Below, one piece after another: positions 10,621 through 21,265 of a stretch of DNA of 64,000 bases. Position 1 is the first letter of the stretch, and the number at the start of each line of letters is the position of its first letter. The notes beneath the pieces are model-generated. The model was not told the origin of the DNA. It ran no database searches and was given only the letters and a program-made list of their open reading frames with translations. The stretch comes from Petaurus breviceps papuanus. Its lineage: Eukaryota; Chordata; Mammalia; Diprotodontia; Petauridae. The translations under genes were made by a program, and so were the position numbers. The stretch lies in assembly GCA_028583685.1 (NCBI GenBank), contig JAMXIF010000051.1, positions 51,649,191-51,713,190 of the forward strand, read 5' to 3'.

Positions 10621-11088
10621 GAAAAATTATTTGACATGATCATTGACAGAGACTCAATCTGGAAAGAAAGAAAGAACTGCTATGTAGCAGTGAGTCAGTT
10701 ACAACTAGATAGGATTTCTTTTTAAGTTTAGAAGCATTTATTATCATTGCATGATATCCTTTGATGATATTTGGTACAATAAAAATAAAAAACAGGGGAG
10801 CCAGATATTGGGCAGGGGTGGGGAAGGTGTTGGTAGGACAATGGAGCAAAAGATTTAAGGGCAGAAAACATATAAAGGTATACTGGTCAACTATAGGTTT
10901 AAAACTGAAGAGAAGAAGTAGAATTGTGATTCTTACTTTTAGGACTCCCACAAAATGCTTTAGCTACAGCTTTGCCCAAGGACTTTCCTTAGCGCCTGAG
11001 GCTTCCTCACCCTAAATCATCCATCTTTTCCTGTAGATTTCTCACTCTGAAATAAACTCCTGCTATTCTCGGTCCTTTGTTCCATTGG
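10621..11088. other. Unassigned stretch
   Basis: I recognise no repeat. Overlapping frames of 84 (+) and 103 (-) codons lie here, but neither shows a domain, splice context or family resemblance. Confidence 0.35.
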
Positions 11089-11089
11089 T

Positions 11090-11330
11090 TAGTTTTTCCC
11101 AATGTCTCCATTTTGGGAAGTGGCCTACGCTGTCCAACTCTTCTTTCCCTCCTGGTTGTCCTTCGGACTTTCTAGACTTCCACACCATGCCCCTGGGCAG
11201 GTACATATCTTCCTCCCCTTTCAGTTCCCTTTAGTGTGTTGCCTTCCTTTATTAAAATGTAAGCTCCTTGAGGCAAAGGCTATCTATTATTTTGGCTTGT
11301 ATTTGTGTCATTAGCATTTGGAACAACACA
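11090..11330 (+). mobile_element. L2 3' end, sense
   Basis: 'aaaatgtaagctccttgagg', 'caaaggctatctattatttt' and 'cattagcatttggaacaaca' are the L2 3' end. The preceding 'ccctgggcaggtacatatct' type sequence is a variant upstream segment. Confidence 0.7.
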
Positions 11331-11344
11331 AATAAAATACAATT

Positions 11345-11445
11345 GTGAATCTGGGGGTGAAAAAGGATCCCTAGTGCCTGAGGAATGGGCAAGAGAAGGC
11401 TTTCGGAAGGAGGTGGCATTTGAGTTGAGCTTTAAATACTATGTA
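11345..11445 (-). mobile_element. L2 fragment, antisense
   Basis: 'gaaggctttcggaaggaggt' followed by 'ggcatttgagttgagcttta' is the reversed L2 segment upstream of the tail. Confidence 0.65.
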
Positions 11446-11585
11446 GGTAATATAAAAACTATCAGTCATTTTCAAAACAAATAAGAATGGATGGACCTTA
11501 AGAATGCTGACCCAGTAAGAAAAGATACCTCCTCAGAATGAAGACCTACACAAATAGACTAAATATTATTTAAATACTATCAATA

Positions 11586-11850
11586 GGGGAGGCCAGGTGG
11601 CTCAGCAAGTAAGAGCACTGGCTCCAGTGTCGGGATGACCTGGGGATAGAATCCGGGCTTAGATACTTAGCACCACACCCAGAAACAACTGGCAGTGTAA
11701 CCTTGAGAAAGTTACTTAACCCCAATTGCTTTAAAATAAATAAATAAACAAACAAATAGATCAATAATTAGATAGCTAAATAAATAGATAGGTAGATAGA
11801 TAGATAGTTGGATGGATGGATGAATGAATGAATGAATGAATGAATGAATG
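11586..11850 (+). mobile_element. A-tailed CORE-SINE variant with expanded tail
   Basis: The head is ggggaggccaggtggctca; the body includes 'gatgacctggggatagaatc', the variant block 'agcaccacacccagaaaca' and 'gttacttaaccccaattgct'. The tail (11734-11850) has become tetranucleotide repeats. A 9-bp TSD, ctatcaata, lies at 11577-11585 and 11851-11859, so the whole array belongs to the insertion. Confidence 0.88.
11734..11850. repeat. Tetranucleotide array in a SINE tail
   Basis: Successive (TAAA)n, (CAAA)n, (TAGA)n, (TGGA)n and (TGAA)n blocks grow out of the SINE's A tail. Such mosaics arise by slippage in poly-A tails. Confidence 0.9.
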
Positions 11851-11859
11851 CTATCAATA

Positions 11860-12300
11860 CACATTTCAAAAACCCATTAGTCCATATGGAGGATTTAGAA
11901 ATGAAGAGCAGATGATTGGAATGGAGGCTGTCACAATGAAATAACTTCAATAAATGCCTCCAAAGTCACCCATGAAAATGGGTCCCTTGACTTTTGACAT
12001 CAACACTGTGTGTTTCCCAAAGGATTAATGTTTTCATAAGAATGGCTGGCTAGCCCCTCTTTTCTAATCCACTAAATCCTATTCTATCTCTGCTCAGAAT
12101 GGAGAAACCAAGGACTGGAATTGACATGGTTTAGAAGGGAACTCAAGCTGAAGTGCATTTGAATGTTATAGAAACAACTACTGTGAACATTTTCTTCTTG
12201 CTTTGTGATTCAGAGAGAAAATGACAATATTAAGCCACTGAAATAACTCCTGATAGAGCTGTACCTAGTGATTTTTGTACCAGGAGGATGCATGTAGCTT
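11860..12300. other. Unassigned stretch
   Basis: I see no repeat or exon. It is one of the cleaner single-copy-looking stretches of the first quarter. Confidence 0.35.
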
Positions 12301-12302
12301 AA

Positions 12303-12352
12303 TGTGTGTGTGTGCGTGTGCGTGAGTGTGTGTGTATATGTGTGTATATGTG
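12303..12352. repeat. (TG)n microsatellite, interrupted
   Basis: TG repeats are broken by cg and ta units (gtgtgtgcgtgtgcgtgag, then tgtgtatatgtg). Confidence 0.9.
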
Positions 12353-12690
12353 TAAGGCTCACATAGGGTTTGACCAGCAGGAGCACAAAGTAGCCTTCCA
12401 GGATACTGAAGGAATAAGCATACTACTCAAGAAAAGTAGGGATGGGAGTGAGAGGGTTTCCCTGGTATACTATCTATGAGCTTCTAAAATCAAAGGATGA
12501 GGCCTGTTCCTCTGTGGGGATGGGACCAAGAAAAGAAGGAGATATATTCCATATTGGTGCTTTCACTACCACTGCTAGGAGAAAAGTGAAGTATCATCTG
12601 ATGTGATGCTATTAGTTGGTCTTCTTCATTTCCCACACTAGGCCAATGCTCTAGTCATGCCCCTATAGTTATGGTTTTGAAATGTACATC
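12353..12690. other. Unassigned stretch
   Basis: I see no gene, RNA or repeat that I can support here. Confidence 0.35.
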
Positions 12691-12691
12691 C

Positions 12692-12930
12692 ATTATAACA
12701 ATAACAACAGTTAGCATTTACATAGCTCTTTAAGGTGTGCAAAGTGTTTTACATATATTGTATCATTAGATCATCACCATTGCCTTGTGAGTTAGACACT
12801 ATTATTGTCTTTATACCTAAGGAAACTGAGGCATTAATTGACTTGCCTACTATCTTTTAGCTTGTAAGGGTTTGAGGTAGATTTTGAACTCTGGTCTTCC
12901 TGATTCCAAGTATTTCTATGGGTGTGCTAT
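12692..12930 (-). mobile_element. CORE-SINE with MIR-type 3' end, antisense
   Basis: Reversed landmarks run in order: 'aacagttagcatttacatag', 'taaggtgtgcaaagtgtttt', 'cattgccttgtgagttagac', 'aaggaaactgaggcatt' and 'gaactctggtcttcctgatt'. Nearly full length. Confidence 0.8.
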
Positions 12931-13598
12931 TAAAAGCCTTGGGCCATTTCCATTGTCTTCATCCTGAACTTCATTTGATGACTACAAGAGCCATCATGGA
13001 GGCAAAGTATGAGTGTCAATGATCTATGCCAATCTCTAACAGTTTTAAAACAGAATAGGGTTGCTATTGACAATTATTGGATTAGATAATTGATGCAAAA
13101 CTGAAGCCCCCATAATGTGATTCAACTGGGTCTCTAGGGGAAGGAAATAACTGAAATGTGTGTTTGCTTTTTATGATCTGAAATGAACACATTTTCAAGC
13201 AGTGAGAGTTAACCCTTTCCTCCATTTTAAATGATTCATATTCAGGGAATGGAAGGAGGTTAACAAAGAAGGGCCTGTGGCTTGGCTGTATTGAACAAAA
13301 ACAAACTCTCAGAAAACCCTTGTGTTTTCTGTGGTTGCTGTTGGGTTGCTTTTCTTAAAACTTGGAATGACTTTGCAATAGTGTCTAGAGGTCTGTAAGA
13401 ACAAAGAGCGTCACTTCTGTCTGAGGGGAAATGAAGCATACTTCTGTCTGGCATTGAGAATAAGAATTGTTCAGACTCAGAGGCTCACTTCAGTCCTTCA
13501 GCTCAGCTCTTGAGATTCAAACAGAAGGCAGAAAAAATAAATCATATTTTCCTCTCCCTGAAATTTCTGCTCAGATCCAAGATTCTTCTCCGGTTGTG
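12931..13598. other. Unassigned, low-repeat stretch
   Basis: No repeat is recognisable over about 670 bp. A 64-codon minus-strand frame lacks identifiable features. This is one of the better candidates in the window for conserved non-coding sequence, which I cannot test. Confidence 0.35.
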
Positions 13599-13599
13599 T

Positions 13600-13765
13600 A
13601 GAGATTCGTGAGACTCAGGTTAAAGCTTTGCTTGTGCTACTGTGTGAAGATAGCAAAAGTGACTTTACCTCTCTGAGGATCTTAATTTCCTAATCTGAAA
13701 AATGAAGGTGTTGGATTACTTGACTTCCAAGTCCCTACCAGTTCTAAACCTTGTAATGCCCAGTG
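13600..13765 (+). mobile_element. MIR SINE
   Basis: 'gtgactttacctctctgagg', 'cttaatttcctaatctgaaa', 'ggtgttggattacttgactt' and 'ccctaccagttctaaacc' follow MIR from core to tail. Confidence 0.75.
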
Positions 13766-13905
13766 GTAATATTTTGCTAAGCAAGCCAATCTCCTGGAAG
13801 GAACCAGACTTTGAGTTCATTTCTCCTTAAGCCCATGTCTTGAATCTGCAATTTCTTTCATGGGCCCAATGTGGGCGCTGATCACCCTGAATGATTAATA
13901 TACTT

Positions 13906-14135
13906 TGACAGTTGGGTAGAAAAGTAGATAGAGCACTGGGCTTGAAGTCAGGAAGACCTGAGTTCAAATCTAGCCTCAAACAATAGCTTTGTGACCCTGG
14001 GCAAATCACAACCATATTTGCCTCAGTTTCCTTATTTATACATGAGATTGAGAAGGAAATGGCAAACTGCTCCAGTATCTTTGCCAATAAAACCCCAAAT
14101 GGGGTCACAAAGTGTTGGATAAAACTGAAACAAGT
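13906..14135 (+). mobile_element. RTE-tailed CORE-SINE (MAR1-type)
   Basis: A tRNA-like head with 'agatagagcactgggcttga' and 'gagttcaaatctagcctc' is followed by 'gcctcagtttccttattt'. The RTE-like 3' tail reads 'gtatctttgccaataaaacc' and 'ccaaatggggtcacaaa'. Moderately diverged. Confidence 0.85.
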
Positions 14136-14149
14136 GGGATACACTGTCA

Positions 14150-14650
14150 CTTTCCACTATCATCATCAACATTGTTCCCAGCTCACCCTATCTAAAGTAC
14201 TGTAATTCATTCCACATTGACTTTTCTCATCTTTTGTTATCTTTTCAAATTTGCAGAGTGTGAGGTGAAATTTCAAGGTTGTTTGATTTATATTTCTCTA
14301 ATTGGAGAGTATTCATGTGGAGCATTTTTTCATATGGTTGTTAATAGTTTGCAATTCTTTTAAGAACTATTCATTTATCTGTTGGGGAATCCTTTGGGTT
14401 ATATACTACTCATATGTTTTTAATACAAACCCTTTTCAGAGCAATTTAATCTAAAGAGATTTTTCTCATTTTACTACTTCCATTCTTATCATAGATGAAT
14501 TAATTGTTTGTGCAGGAAATTTTTAATTTCATGTTATCAAAAGCTATCTATTTTATCTTTTATATTTGTCACTATTCTTCGTATGGTTGAGAATACATCT
14601 ACTAACCACAAATGTAAGATGCATGTGATCTATGCCTCATAACTTTTTTG
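14150..14650 (-). mobile_element. L1 ORF2 3' segment, antisense (left part)
   Basis: 'gatttatatttctctaattg', 'gagcattttttcatatggtt' and 'catttatctgttggggaatc' are the reversed C-terminal ORF2 region that is shared by eutherian and marsupial L1s. The copy is old and breaks off at about 14650. Confidence 0.7.
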
Positions 14651-15170
14651 TAGTATGGTGTAATGTTAATGGAAGTTGAAGATCTTTGCCACCCAATAAT
14701 AGGCTTCACTTGGAGTCCAATAAAAGAAGCTTGATTAGGGGAGGCTTGTTTTTCAGGAAGACCCACACCTTTTGTTACTTTGTAATTAGGCAGTGGGTCA
14801 TGAAGACTGTGATGCCCTGTGGCTCTGAGGAAGAATGTATATATTTTAAGATGAGGTTTTGCTTTGGGGCTCACTCATTGGAAGTGTTCATTTAATTTGG
14901 CCAGACAAGACTCTTGGTAGCCTTGAAGGAGCTCTCCAACTTTGAAAACCCAGATGTTGGTGCTTCTCTCTCAGGTAACTGTATTTATAGCTTTGGTCAG
15001 ACAGCTAGAAGACCTTTCTGTTTATTTGTGTTATTTCTCTGTGTTTTTTTCTGCTTGTAATTTCTATTTGTATTTTCTCTGAAGTTCATGGTGTTGGCTT
15101 TTTTCCCTGAACTAAGTGAATGATGTGTATGTGTGTATGTGCGTCTATATAGACTTTTTTTTTAATGGAG
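14651..15170. other. Foreign block inside an antisense L1
   Basis: About 520 bp that does not read as L1 separates the two L1 halves. The L1 sequence just before it (about 14604-14645) and just after it (15174-15210) covers the same short part of ORF2, as expected for a target duplication. It holds aataaaag and a T-rich right part. I cannot name it; a solo LTR or a non-autonomous element are both possible. Confidence 0.4.
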
Positions 15171-16225
15171 TTCAATGTAAGGTGTTGGTCTCGTCAACAG
15201 TTTATTGGCCAGTAGCTTTTTTTTTAATCAAACAGGAAACTCTTTCCTGAGTAATTTATGTTTTCCACTTTATTGAACACTGGTTATTGAGTTCCATTGT
15301 TTCTAATTTTCCATCAAATCTGTTTCATTGATCTGCCTCTATATTTTCTTTAGCCAACACCAGATGGTTTTGATGACTGCTTATTTGTATTATAAACTAT
15401 AGTATGAAAGTACTATTTCCCCTTCACCCCTACTAATTGTCATTTTCTTTGTTTTTCTATGTGCTTTATTTGTTTTCCAGTTGAATTGTTATAATTTTAT
15501 TGAATTAGAAAAAGTATCTCTTTAATAATTTGATAGGTATAAAACTAGAATTGTAAATTAACTTTGGCAGCATGATTATTTTTATTATGTTTGCATGATC
15601 CCACTATAAACCCTAAATGTTCCTTCAACTAGTTAATTTCTCTTTTATTTCCTTAAGGAGCACTTTGCAATTGAATATGTAGAAGTCTTTTATATGCTTT
15701 GGTAGGTTTATCCCTAGATACATGCATTTGATGTTTTTTAAACAAGATTTCTTCTTAGATTGCTACCTCTTGAATACCATTTTATACATAAAAATCCTAT
15801 TGATTTTTTAGATTTTATTCTGTATCTTGTGATTTTGCTAAAGCTATTAGTTATCTCTATTGGTAATTTTGCTGATTGCTCAGCGTTTTCTAAATAAACC
15901 ATCAGGAAGTAGGAAGAGTTTTGTCTTTTTTTTTTTTTTTGCCTATCTTTATGCATTTAATTTCTTTTCCTTTTCTCATTGTTATTGCTAGCATTTCCAA
16001 AACTAGATCATATAATAGTGGGGAGAGTAGGCATCCTGTCTTTGTCTCCCCATCTATTGAGAAAGTTTCTAGAGTTTCTTCCTTGTGTATGATTCATGCT
16101 TTTCATTTTGGACAAGTTTTTATGATATTAAAAAAGATCCCTCGATGTCCCTCTATTCTTTGTCAAATGTTTAACAAAGAAAAGTGTTGTACTTTGTCAA
16201 ATACTTTTTTCTAAACTATTGAACT
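15171..16225 (-). mobile_element. L1 ORF2 reverse-transcriptase region, antisense
   Basis: The order matches reversed L1 ORF2: 'ttgatctgcctctatatttt', 'ggtaggtttatccctagata', 'tatcttgtgattttgctaaa', 'ggcatcctgtctttgtctcc' (the region preceding FADD in L1). Together with 14150-14650 it is one old L1, heavily decayed. Confidence 0.75.
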
Positions 16226-16342
16226 AATCATGTGATATAGGATGATTTTTAAAAATATTATTAGTTGTGTCTCTCAGGAATAAAAACACTTGCAGGAGAA
16301 TAGTTGAGAAGGAAAAATGAGTAATTGAAACAGTGTTCAAGA

Positions 16343-16985
16343 AAGAGGATATCCCAAAAAAATCAAAGAGAAAACGAAAAGACCTTTTTATACAAACATA
16401 TTTATAGCAGCTCTTTTTTGTTGTGGCAAAGAATTGGAAAATGAGGAAATGCCCATTAATTAGGGAATGACTGAACAAGTTGTGGTGTGTGATTTTGATG
16501 AAATACTATTAGGCTATAAGAAATGATGAGCAGGATGGCTTCAGAAAAACCTACTAAATCATATGAGAACACAGAACCAGGAGAACATTGTACAAAATAA
16601 AAACAATATTGTAACAATGATCAACTCTGAAAGATTCAGCTACTCTTATCAAAATAATACCATAATACAATTTTAAAGAGCTCATAATGAAAAATAGTAT
16701 CCAAGTCTACAAAGAACTGATGAACTCTGAGTGTAGATTGAAACAGACTTTTTCACTTTATTTTTCTCTTGTGGATGTACTTTTGCAACATGGCTAATAT
16801 GGAAGTATATTTTGCATGACTTCACATATATTAGTGATATCATATAGCTTTCTTTCTCAAGGAGAAAGGAAAAGAATGTACAACTCAATTTTATTAATGA
16901 ATGTAAATTTTTTAAAAAATTAATCGGAAAATATTTTACAAAATAAATAAAAATATATTAAAGACAAAAAAGAGAGGGAGATACC
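16343..16985 (+). mobile_element. L1 3' end, sense
   Basis: The ORF2 C-terminal tail and 3' UTR of a marsupial-type L1 are clear: 'tttatagcagctcttttttg', 'gtggcaaagaattggaaaat', 'aagaaatgatgagcaggatg', 'ccaggagaacattgtacaa' and 'acatggctaatatggaagta'. It ends in A-rich sequence at about 16985 and lies convergent with the antisense L1 to its left. Confidence 0.88.
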
Positions 16986-17598
16986 TTATTTCAGTGGTGG
17001 AAAGAAGTTCTTCTTATAAATAGTCCCATTGGAAAAGAAAGATATTTTATAAAGGGAGGTGTGAACCTTGCTATGGGTATATTCTCCTGGGATTTGTGAT
17101 TAAAGAGATTACTCTTACTGCCTGAGGCATTTTGTCTGATAGCATGATTTTAACTCCAGCTTTTTTAGATTCATTAGATGAAGAATAGATTAAGTAGTCA
17201 GATAAAATCCTCCTTCCTAAGGGGGATTTGAATGCTTCTTATTTTTTAATGGAATATAGATATTTTTCATTAATGACAAGACTCACATTTACAGTTGTTA
17301 CCTTGGGTTGTATCTTGAGTTGTTCTTCTAAATATATTATTCCATTCCCTCTTACAGTTTCAGGAGGGTGCAGAATAGTCTTGTGTTATCTGAAAATTTC
17401 TTTTTCTTATATTTGAAGGTCTGTTGCCTTGTAGAATTTGTGGTTTGTCATCAGAAATGTCAAATTTGACTACTATGTCTCTTAAAATTTGCAGCATAGC
17501 TTTTAGGAAAAAAATTCCCTGCAGATTATTGGTATATTCTTTTGATTACCATGTTGTTTTAGAAGTTAGTGGTCCCAGGCATTTTTATTTTTTTCTGG
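16986..17598. other. Unassigned T-rich stretch
   Basis: The T-rich style, including 'gactactatgtctcttaaaa', is vaguely like antisense old L1 5' sequence, but I cannot support a family. Confidence 0.3.
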
Positions 17599-17599
17599 T

Positions 17600-17742
17600 A
17601 TTATGGTATTTTGGGTTTGAGGCAAGCAGAAGTGAAGTAACTTGGCCAAAGTCACATGACTATAAAGAGTCTGAGGCAGGATTTTAATTTAGATCTGATT
17701 GACTCCAAGGCCAACTACTTACTGCATAATCTAGCTGCTTTC
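17600..17742 (-). mobile_element. MIR-type SINE fragment, antisense
   Basis: 'cttggccaaagtcacatgac', 'ctgaggcaggattttaattt' and 'gactccaaggccaactactt' are reversed MIR core and head. Confidence 0.65.
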
Positions 17743-18200
17743 TTCAATAGCTTATTATGGTGGGGTGGGGAGTGTAATTGAGGGTGGCATGAGCAAAAAG
17801 AGATTCAGGAAAGAAGAGAATGACAGTGAAAAATAGACACTACTCTAGAAGACAATGTATGAAAGAGTGACATATGATAAATGTGAAAAGTTAGGTTGGA
17901 GTCACATTGTATAAAGCTCTGAAAGCCAGGATCAAGAATCCATAATTTATGTAGTGGACAATGGGGTAATAGACACTAAACGTTTTTGCAGCGTAGAGTA
18001 ACTTGGTCAAATTTGTGTGCATTAGAAATATTACATAAGCATGTGGGATAGATGAGAGAAAGTTATCAGAGACCAAATGATCAGTTCAAGAACTACTCTG
18101 AAAATTTAGGCAAGGTAAGATTAGGACTTATATTAAGATAGCTCCAATGGAAAGTAACAGATTAGACAAGGGAAGCAAGGGGTATGAGAGGAATGAAAAA
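17743..18200 (-). mobile_element. L2 fragment, antisense
   Basis: 'ggttggagtcacattgtata', 'aagctctgaaagccaggatc' and 'gataagcatgtgg'-like pieces follow the reversed L2 3' third. Strongly diverged. Confidence 0.55.
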
Positions 18201-18645
18201 TATTCCTGTTCAGATACTGTGCCACTGGTAGGAGAGTGGTACACAGAAACAGGAAAGGAGTGAGGGAACCATAATGATGCTGGCCACCTGATGCACAGTA
18301 CAAACACTTGTCTGTGAGCCTATTCTTGTTATCAAGTAATTACATATTAGGCCTGGTTCCTCCATTTTATCCACATCCCCATAGGAGGTAGCTTCTTTAC
18401 AGCAAACATGGTCATCAGAGTCTCCTCAGGGATGCAATTTCATAGACACGCTAACATATCAGAGGAAAATCATCACCCCTAAGGCTTGTATTTTGTTCTT
18501 CATCATCCCAGGTTACTCAGTCACTGACAAAAAGGAATAACCATCCTAAGGCATTCTCTCACTTCTCTGCATTTCATTGCAGTGTCTTCTTTTCTCTCTC
18601 AGTCCCTGTCTCTTGCTTTCTCTCTTTTTTTCCTTTCTTTCAAGC
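18201..18645. other. Unassigned stretch with CT-rich part
   Basis: I see no assignable repeat apart from a short CT-rich tract around 18590-18640. Confidence 0.35.
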
Positions 18646-18649
18646 AGAA

Positions 18650-18750
18650 TTTTCTATGGAATTGTGTCTTTTTGCTTCCTTTGAATTTTATACAGCACTG
18701 AGCACAATGTAAGGTACATAGTGCGCACTCATTAAGTACTTTGCCGACCA
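18650..18750 (+). mobile_element. L2 3' end, sense
   Basis: 'acagcactgagcacaatgta', 'aggtacatagtgcgcactca' and 'ttaagtact' are the terminal L2 sequence. Confidence 0.6.
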
Positions 18751-18824
18751 ATTAGATTGCTTCTATCCTTAATATCCAGTTGATGAGTGATGTTAAGTTT
18801 GAAAATTAGGTTTGATCCCACACA

Positions 18825-19010
18825 AGATGTGAGATGTAGTAGAAAAAGTACAAGGCCAGGAGTTGAGAATTCTGGATTCCAATTCCAACTTTGCCATTAA
18901 CTAGCTGTATGATCTGGGAAAACAGGTTGTATTTAAGTAGAACATTTTGAATCAGAAGACATACTTTTGAATCCAGTTTGTTACTGTGGTACCTTGGACA
19001 GAGTTCACCT
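18825..19010 (+). mobile_element. MIR fragments
   Basis: 'gtagtagaaaaagtacaagg', 'gaattctggattccaattcc' and 'actagctgtatgatctggg' form the first half of a MIR. A second head-like piece with 'gaatccagtttgttactgtg' follows. Confidence 0.55.
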
Positions 19011-19303
19011 GGTTCTTGCTTATTTTTGAAATCTAGATATTATCAGGAAGTTATATGTCCATATCTCCTGATGATCACAGCTCTCTACCTTGGGTCAGCA
19101 CTGGCCATAAAGCAGAAGAGCTCAGGCAATCTGAAGGGATCAGTGGGGATATGAAGTGCCTCTCATTCATTGGAAACTTAGATATTCAGGTCACAGGCTA
19201 GAGTGCACAATATCAGCAGCAAGCTCCCCTTGTCAAGGCCTGATTTTGAGTCTACCTTCCCAGAACCTTGGTCAAGGAATTATCAAAGATTGAATGATAG
19301 TTA
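19011..19303. other. Unassigned stretch
   Basis: I recognise no repeat or gene in this stretch. Confidence 0.35.
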
Positions 19304-19304
19304 C

Positions 19305-19588
19305 AAGATTTTGTTGTTGTTCATTTGTTCAGTCATGTCTGACTCTTTGGGACCCCGTGGACCATAGCACACCAGGCCCTTTTATCCTCCACTATCTCCC
19401 AAAGCCCTTCCAAGTTCATGTTCATTTCTTTCATGACACTATCCATCTCATCCTCTTCCATCTCCTTCTCCTGTTACCTTCAATCTTTCCCAATATCATG
19501 GGCTTTTTCAATGAGACCAGTCTTCTCATTATGTGGCCAAAGTATTTAAGTATTAGCTTCAAAATTTGTTCTTCCAATGAGTAGTCTG
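19305..19588 (-). mobile_element. RTE/BovB-like LINE 3' end, antisense
   Basis: The strand given follows the well-known antisense BovB 3' region: 'gttcagtcatgtctgactct', 'ttgggaccccgtggaccata', 'gcacaccaggccctttt', 'tcatcctcttccatctcctt' and 'atgtggccaaagtattt'. This is the type of LINE whose 3' end is shared by the MAR1-type SINEs in this window. Only the last 280 bp remain. Confidence 0.85.
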
Positions 19589-19593
19589 AATTT

Positions 19594-19622
19594 ATTTTAT
19601 TTTATTTTATTTTTAGTTTATA
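19594..19622. repeat. (TTTTA)n microsatellite
   Basis: About five tttta units lie between the RTE remnant and the antisense L1 3' end. Confidence 0.85.
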
Positions 19623-20320
19623 GAATAAAACAAGCATTTCCTTAACATTGTGCCATAAAAAGATGATTGTACATGAAACTGCAAATCTACTATGTACAAC
19701 TTGCTATTCCTTTCAAATATACAACAAAATTATTATTTAAATTTATTTTTCTTCCCTACCCCCCACCATAGAGATAGCTATCATTAAGAACACATAGGTA
19801 GGGGACGGCTAGGTGGCACAGTGAATAGAACACCAGCCCTGGAGTCAGGAGGACCTGAGTTCAAATCCGGCCTCAGATACTTGATACACTTACTAGCCAT
19901 GTGACTTTGGGCAAGTCACTTAACCCCAATTGCCCTCCAATAAGCAAAAAAAAAAAAAAAAAAAAAAACAAATAGGTGTATTCTCAAAAAATTATTCTAT
20001 AAATTTTTCTTTTTAAGATCTTTTTTTTTTTTTCCTCCAGATACAGTGTCTTTCTTCATCTGTCCTTTGTAGTTAGGGTATTTATAATAGACAAAACTTC
20101 TTGGTTTGAAGTCATTCTAAAAACAGTATTGCTGTTACTGTATACAACGTTCTCTTGGTTCAGCTAATTTTGCTCTTCATTATGTCATGCAAATCTTTCC
20201 AAAATCATTGAGCTCATCATTTCTTATAGCATAGTAGTATTCCTTATCAATCATATACCACAACATGTTCGGCCATTCCCCAATTTATGAGCATCCCTGT
20301 AGTTTAACATTAATTAAGAT
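19623..20320 (-). mobile_element. L1 3' end, antisense, split by a SINE
   Basis: The halves 19623-19800 and 19979-20320 make a reversed L1 3' UTR and ORF2 tail: 'aacagtattgctgttactgt', 'acaacgttctcttggttcag', 'catcatttcttatagcatag' and 'ccattccccaatttatgagc'. The SINE at 19801-19967 interrupts it. Confidence 0.82.
19801..19967 (+). mobile_element. A-tailed CORE-SINE (WSINE1-type)
   Basis: A full-length copy with head ggggacggctaggtgg, 'gagttcaaatccggcctcag', 'gggcaagtcacttaacccc' and a pure tail of more than 20 A. A near-exact 10-bp TSD, aca(c/a)ataggt, lies at 19790-19799 and 19968-19977. It is among the youngest-looking insertions here. Confidence 0.92.
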
Positions 20321-20982
20321 TAATAATGTAAACAAGTCCAAGTTTTAGTTATAGTCAAGGACTCAAAAGTAGATTTTTTTGTAACTCCCTTAATTTCTAA
20401 ATAATCCAGCAAATGTTGGGTTGTTTTGTTTTGTGTCTTGTTACAAGAAATCTTGTATCTTGTTGTGTATCTTGGTACAAGATATCAAAACAGAAAAGCA
20501 CCAATCATCGCAGCTTCTTTCTACACCACCTGCTGAAATGTTACAGGAGGAATTGAGTCTCAAATCCAGTTTCAGAGTCTTTCTTCTAGAGGCCACTATG
20601 TGCTGATGAGTCCAATGCCATTTTTTTTGGAGTAGGAGGAGAGTAAAACAAATGAACTGTGTCTTTCCTGGGACCCTCTTGCAAAGAGGCAAAAATAAGA
20701 GGCCAATATTCATAGGGCACATGTTGGCCTTGGAGAGGTGGGATGCTATGGTGAGTAGAGTCATAAAGTGACTTTTTATTGAGTAGCCACAGGCCTTAGA
20801 CTAACAGGAGAAGCTTAATCACAGAGGGAAGGATCAAGATCAGAAGAGAAGGTTACCCACCTTCTTAAAAACCAGAGAGCACTCGGACATTTCCCTACGC
20901 TCACTCCCAACGATAATTCTCAGTTCCAGGTCCTTTTTGGTGGATAGAAATCAGGTTCGTTGCTAGCAGTTGGTCAATTAGT
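20321..20982. other. Unassigned stretch
   Basis: A 107-codon minus-strand frame (20441-20764) lies here, but I see no domain, codon pattern or splice site supporting a gene. No repeat is recognisable. Confidence 0.35.
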
Positions 20983-20984
20983 CT

Positions 20985-21105
20985 TAGTCAACAAGCTGGT
21001 GCTAAGCTTACTATGCAGCAGGCACTATACTAAACCCTGGTAAGAAAAGTGAAATGTAGTCTCTGTCTTCAATGAATTCACTTTCTAATGTGGAAGAACA
21101 ATGCA
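20985..21105 (-). mobile_element. L2 3' end, antisense
   Basis: 'cagcaggcactatactaaac', 'cctggtaagaaaag' and 'tctgtcttcaatgaattcac' are the reversed L2 tail. Confidence 0.65.
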
Positions 21106-21109
21106 AATA

Positions 21110-21210
21110 ACTCTGTGTATACACATGTATATACACACTTGTATTGCAATATATATGTATTCATGTGAATTATATATATACACACACACAGTACATGTGC
21201 GTATATATAC
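21110..21210. repeat. TA/CA-rich microsatellite
   Basis: Mixed tatatata, cacacaca and gtatac units alternate purine and pyrimidine over about 100 bp. Confidence 0.8.
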
Positions 21211-21265
21211 AAGGCAGCTAGATGCCACAATGGATAGAGTGCCAGGTCTGGAGTCAAGAAGACTG
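21211..21265 (+). mobile_element. CORE-SINE head, truncated at an L1 5' end
   Basis: aggcagctagatgccacaat, 'ggatagagtgccaggtctgg' and 'agtcaagaagact' are the first 55 bp of a CORE-SINE. It stops where the L1 5' UTR begins, and the rest is not found beyond that L1. Confidence 0.75.
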
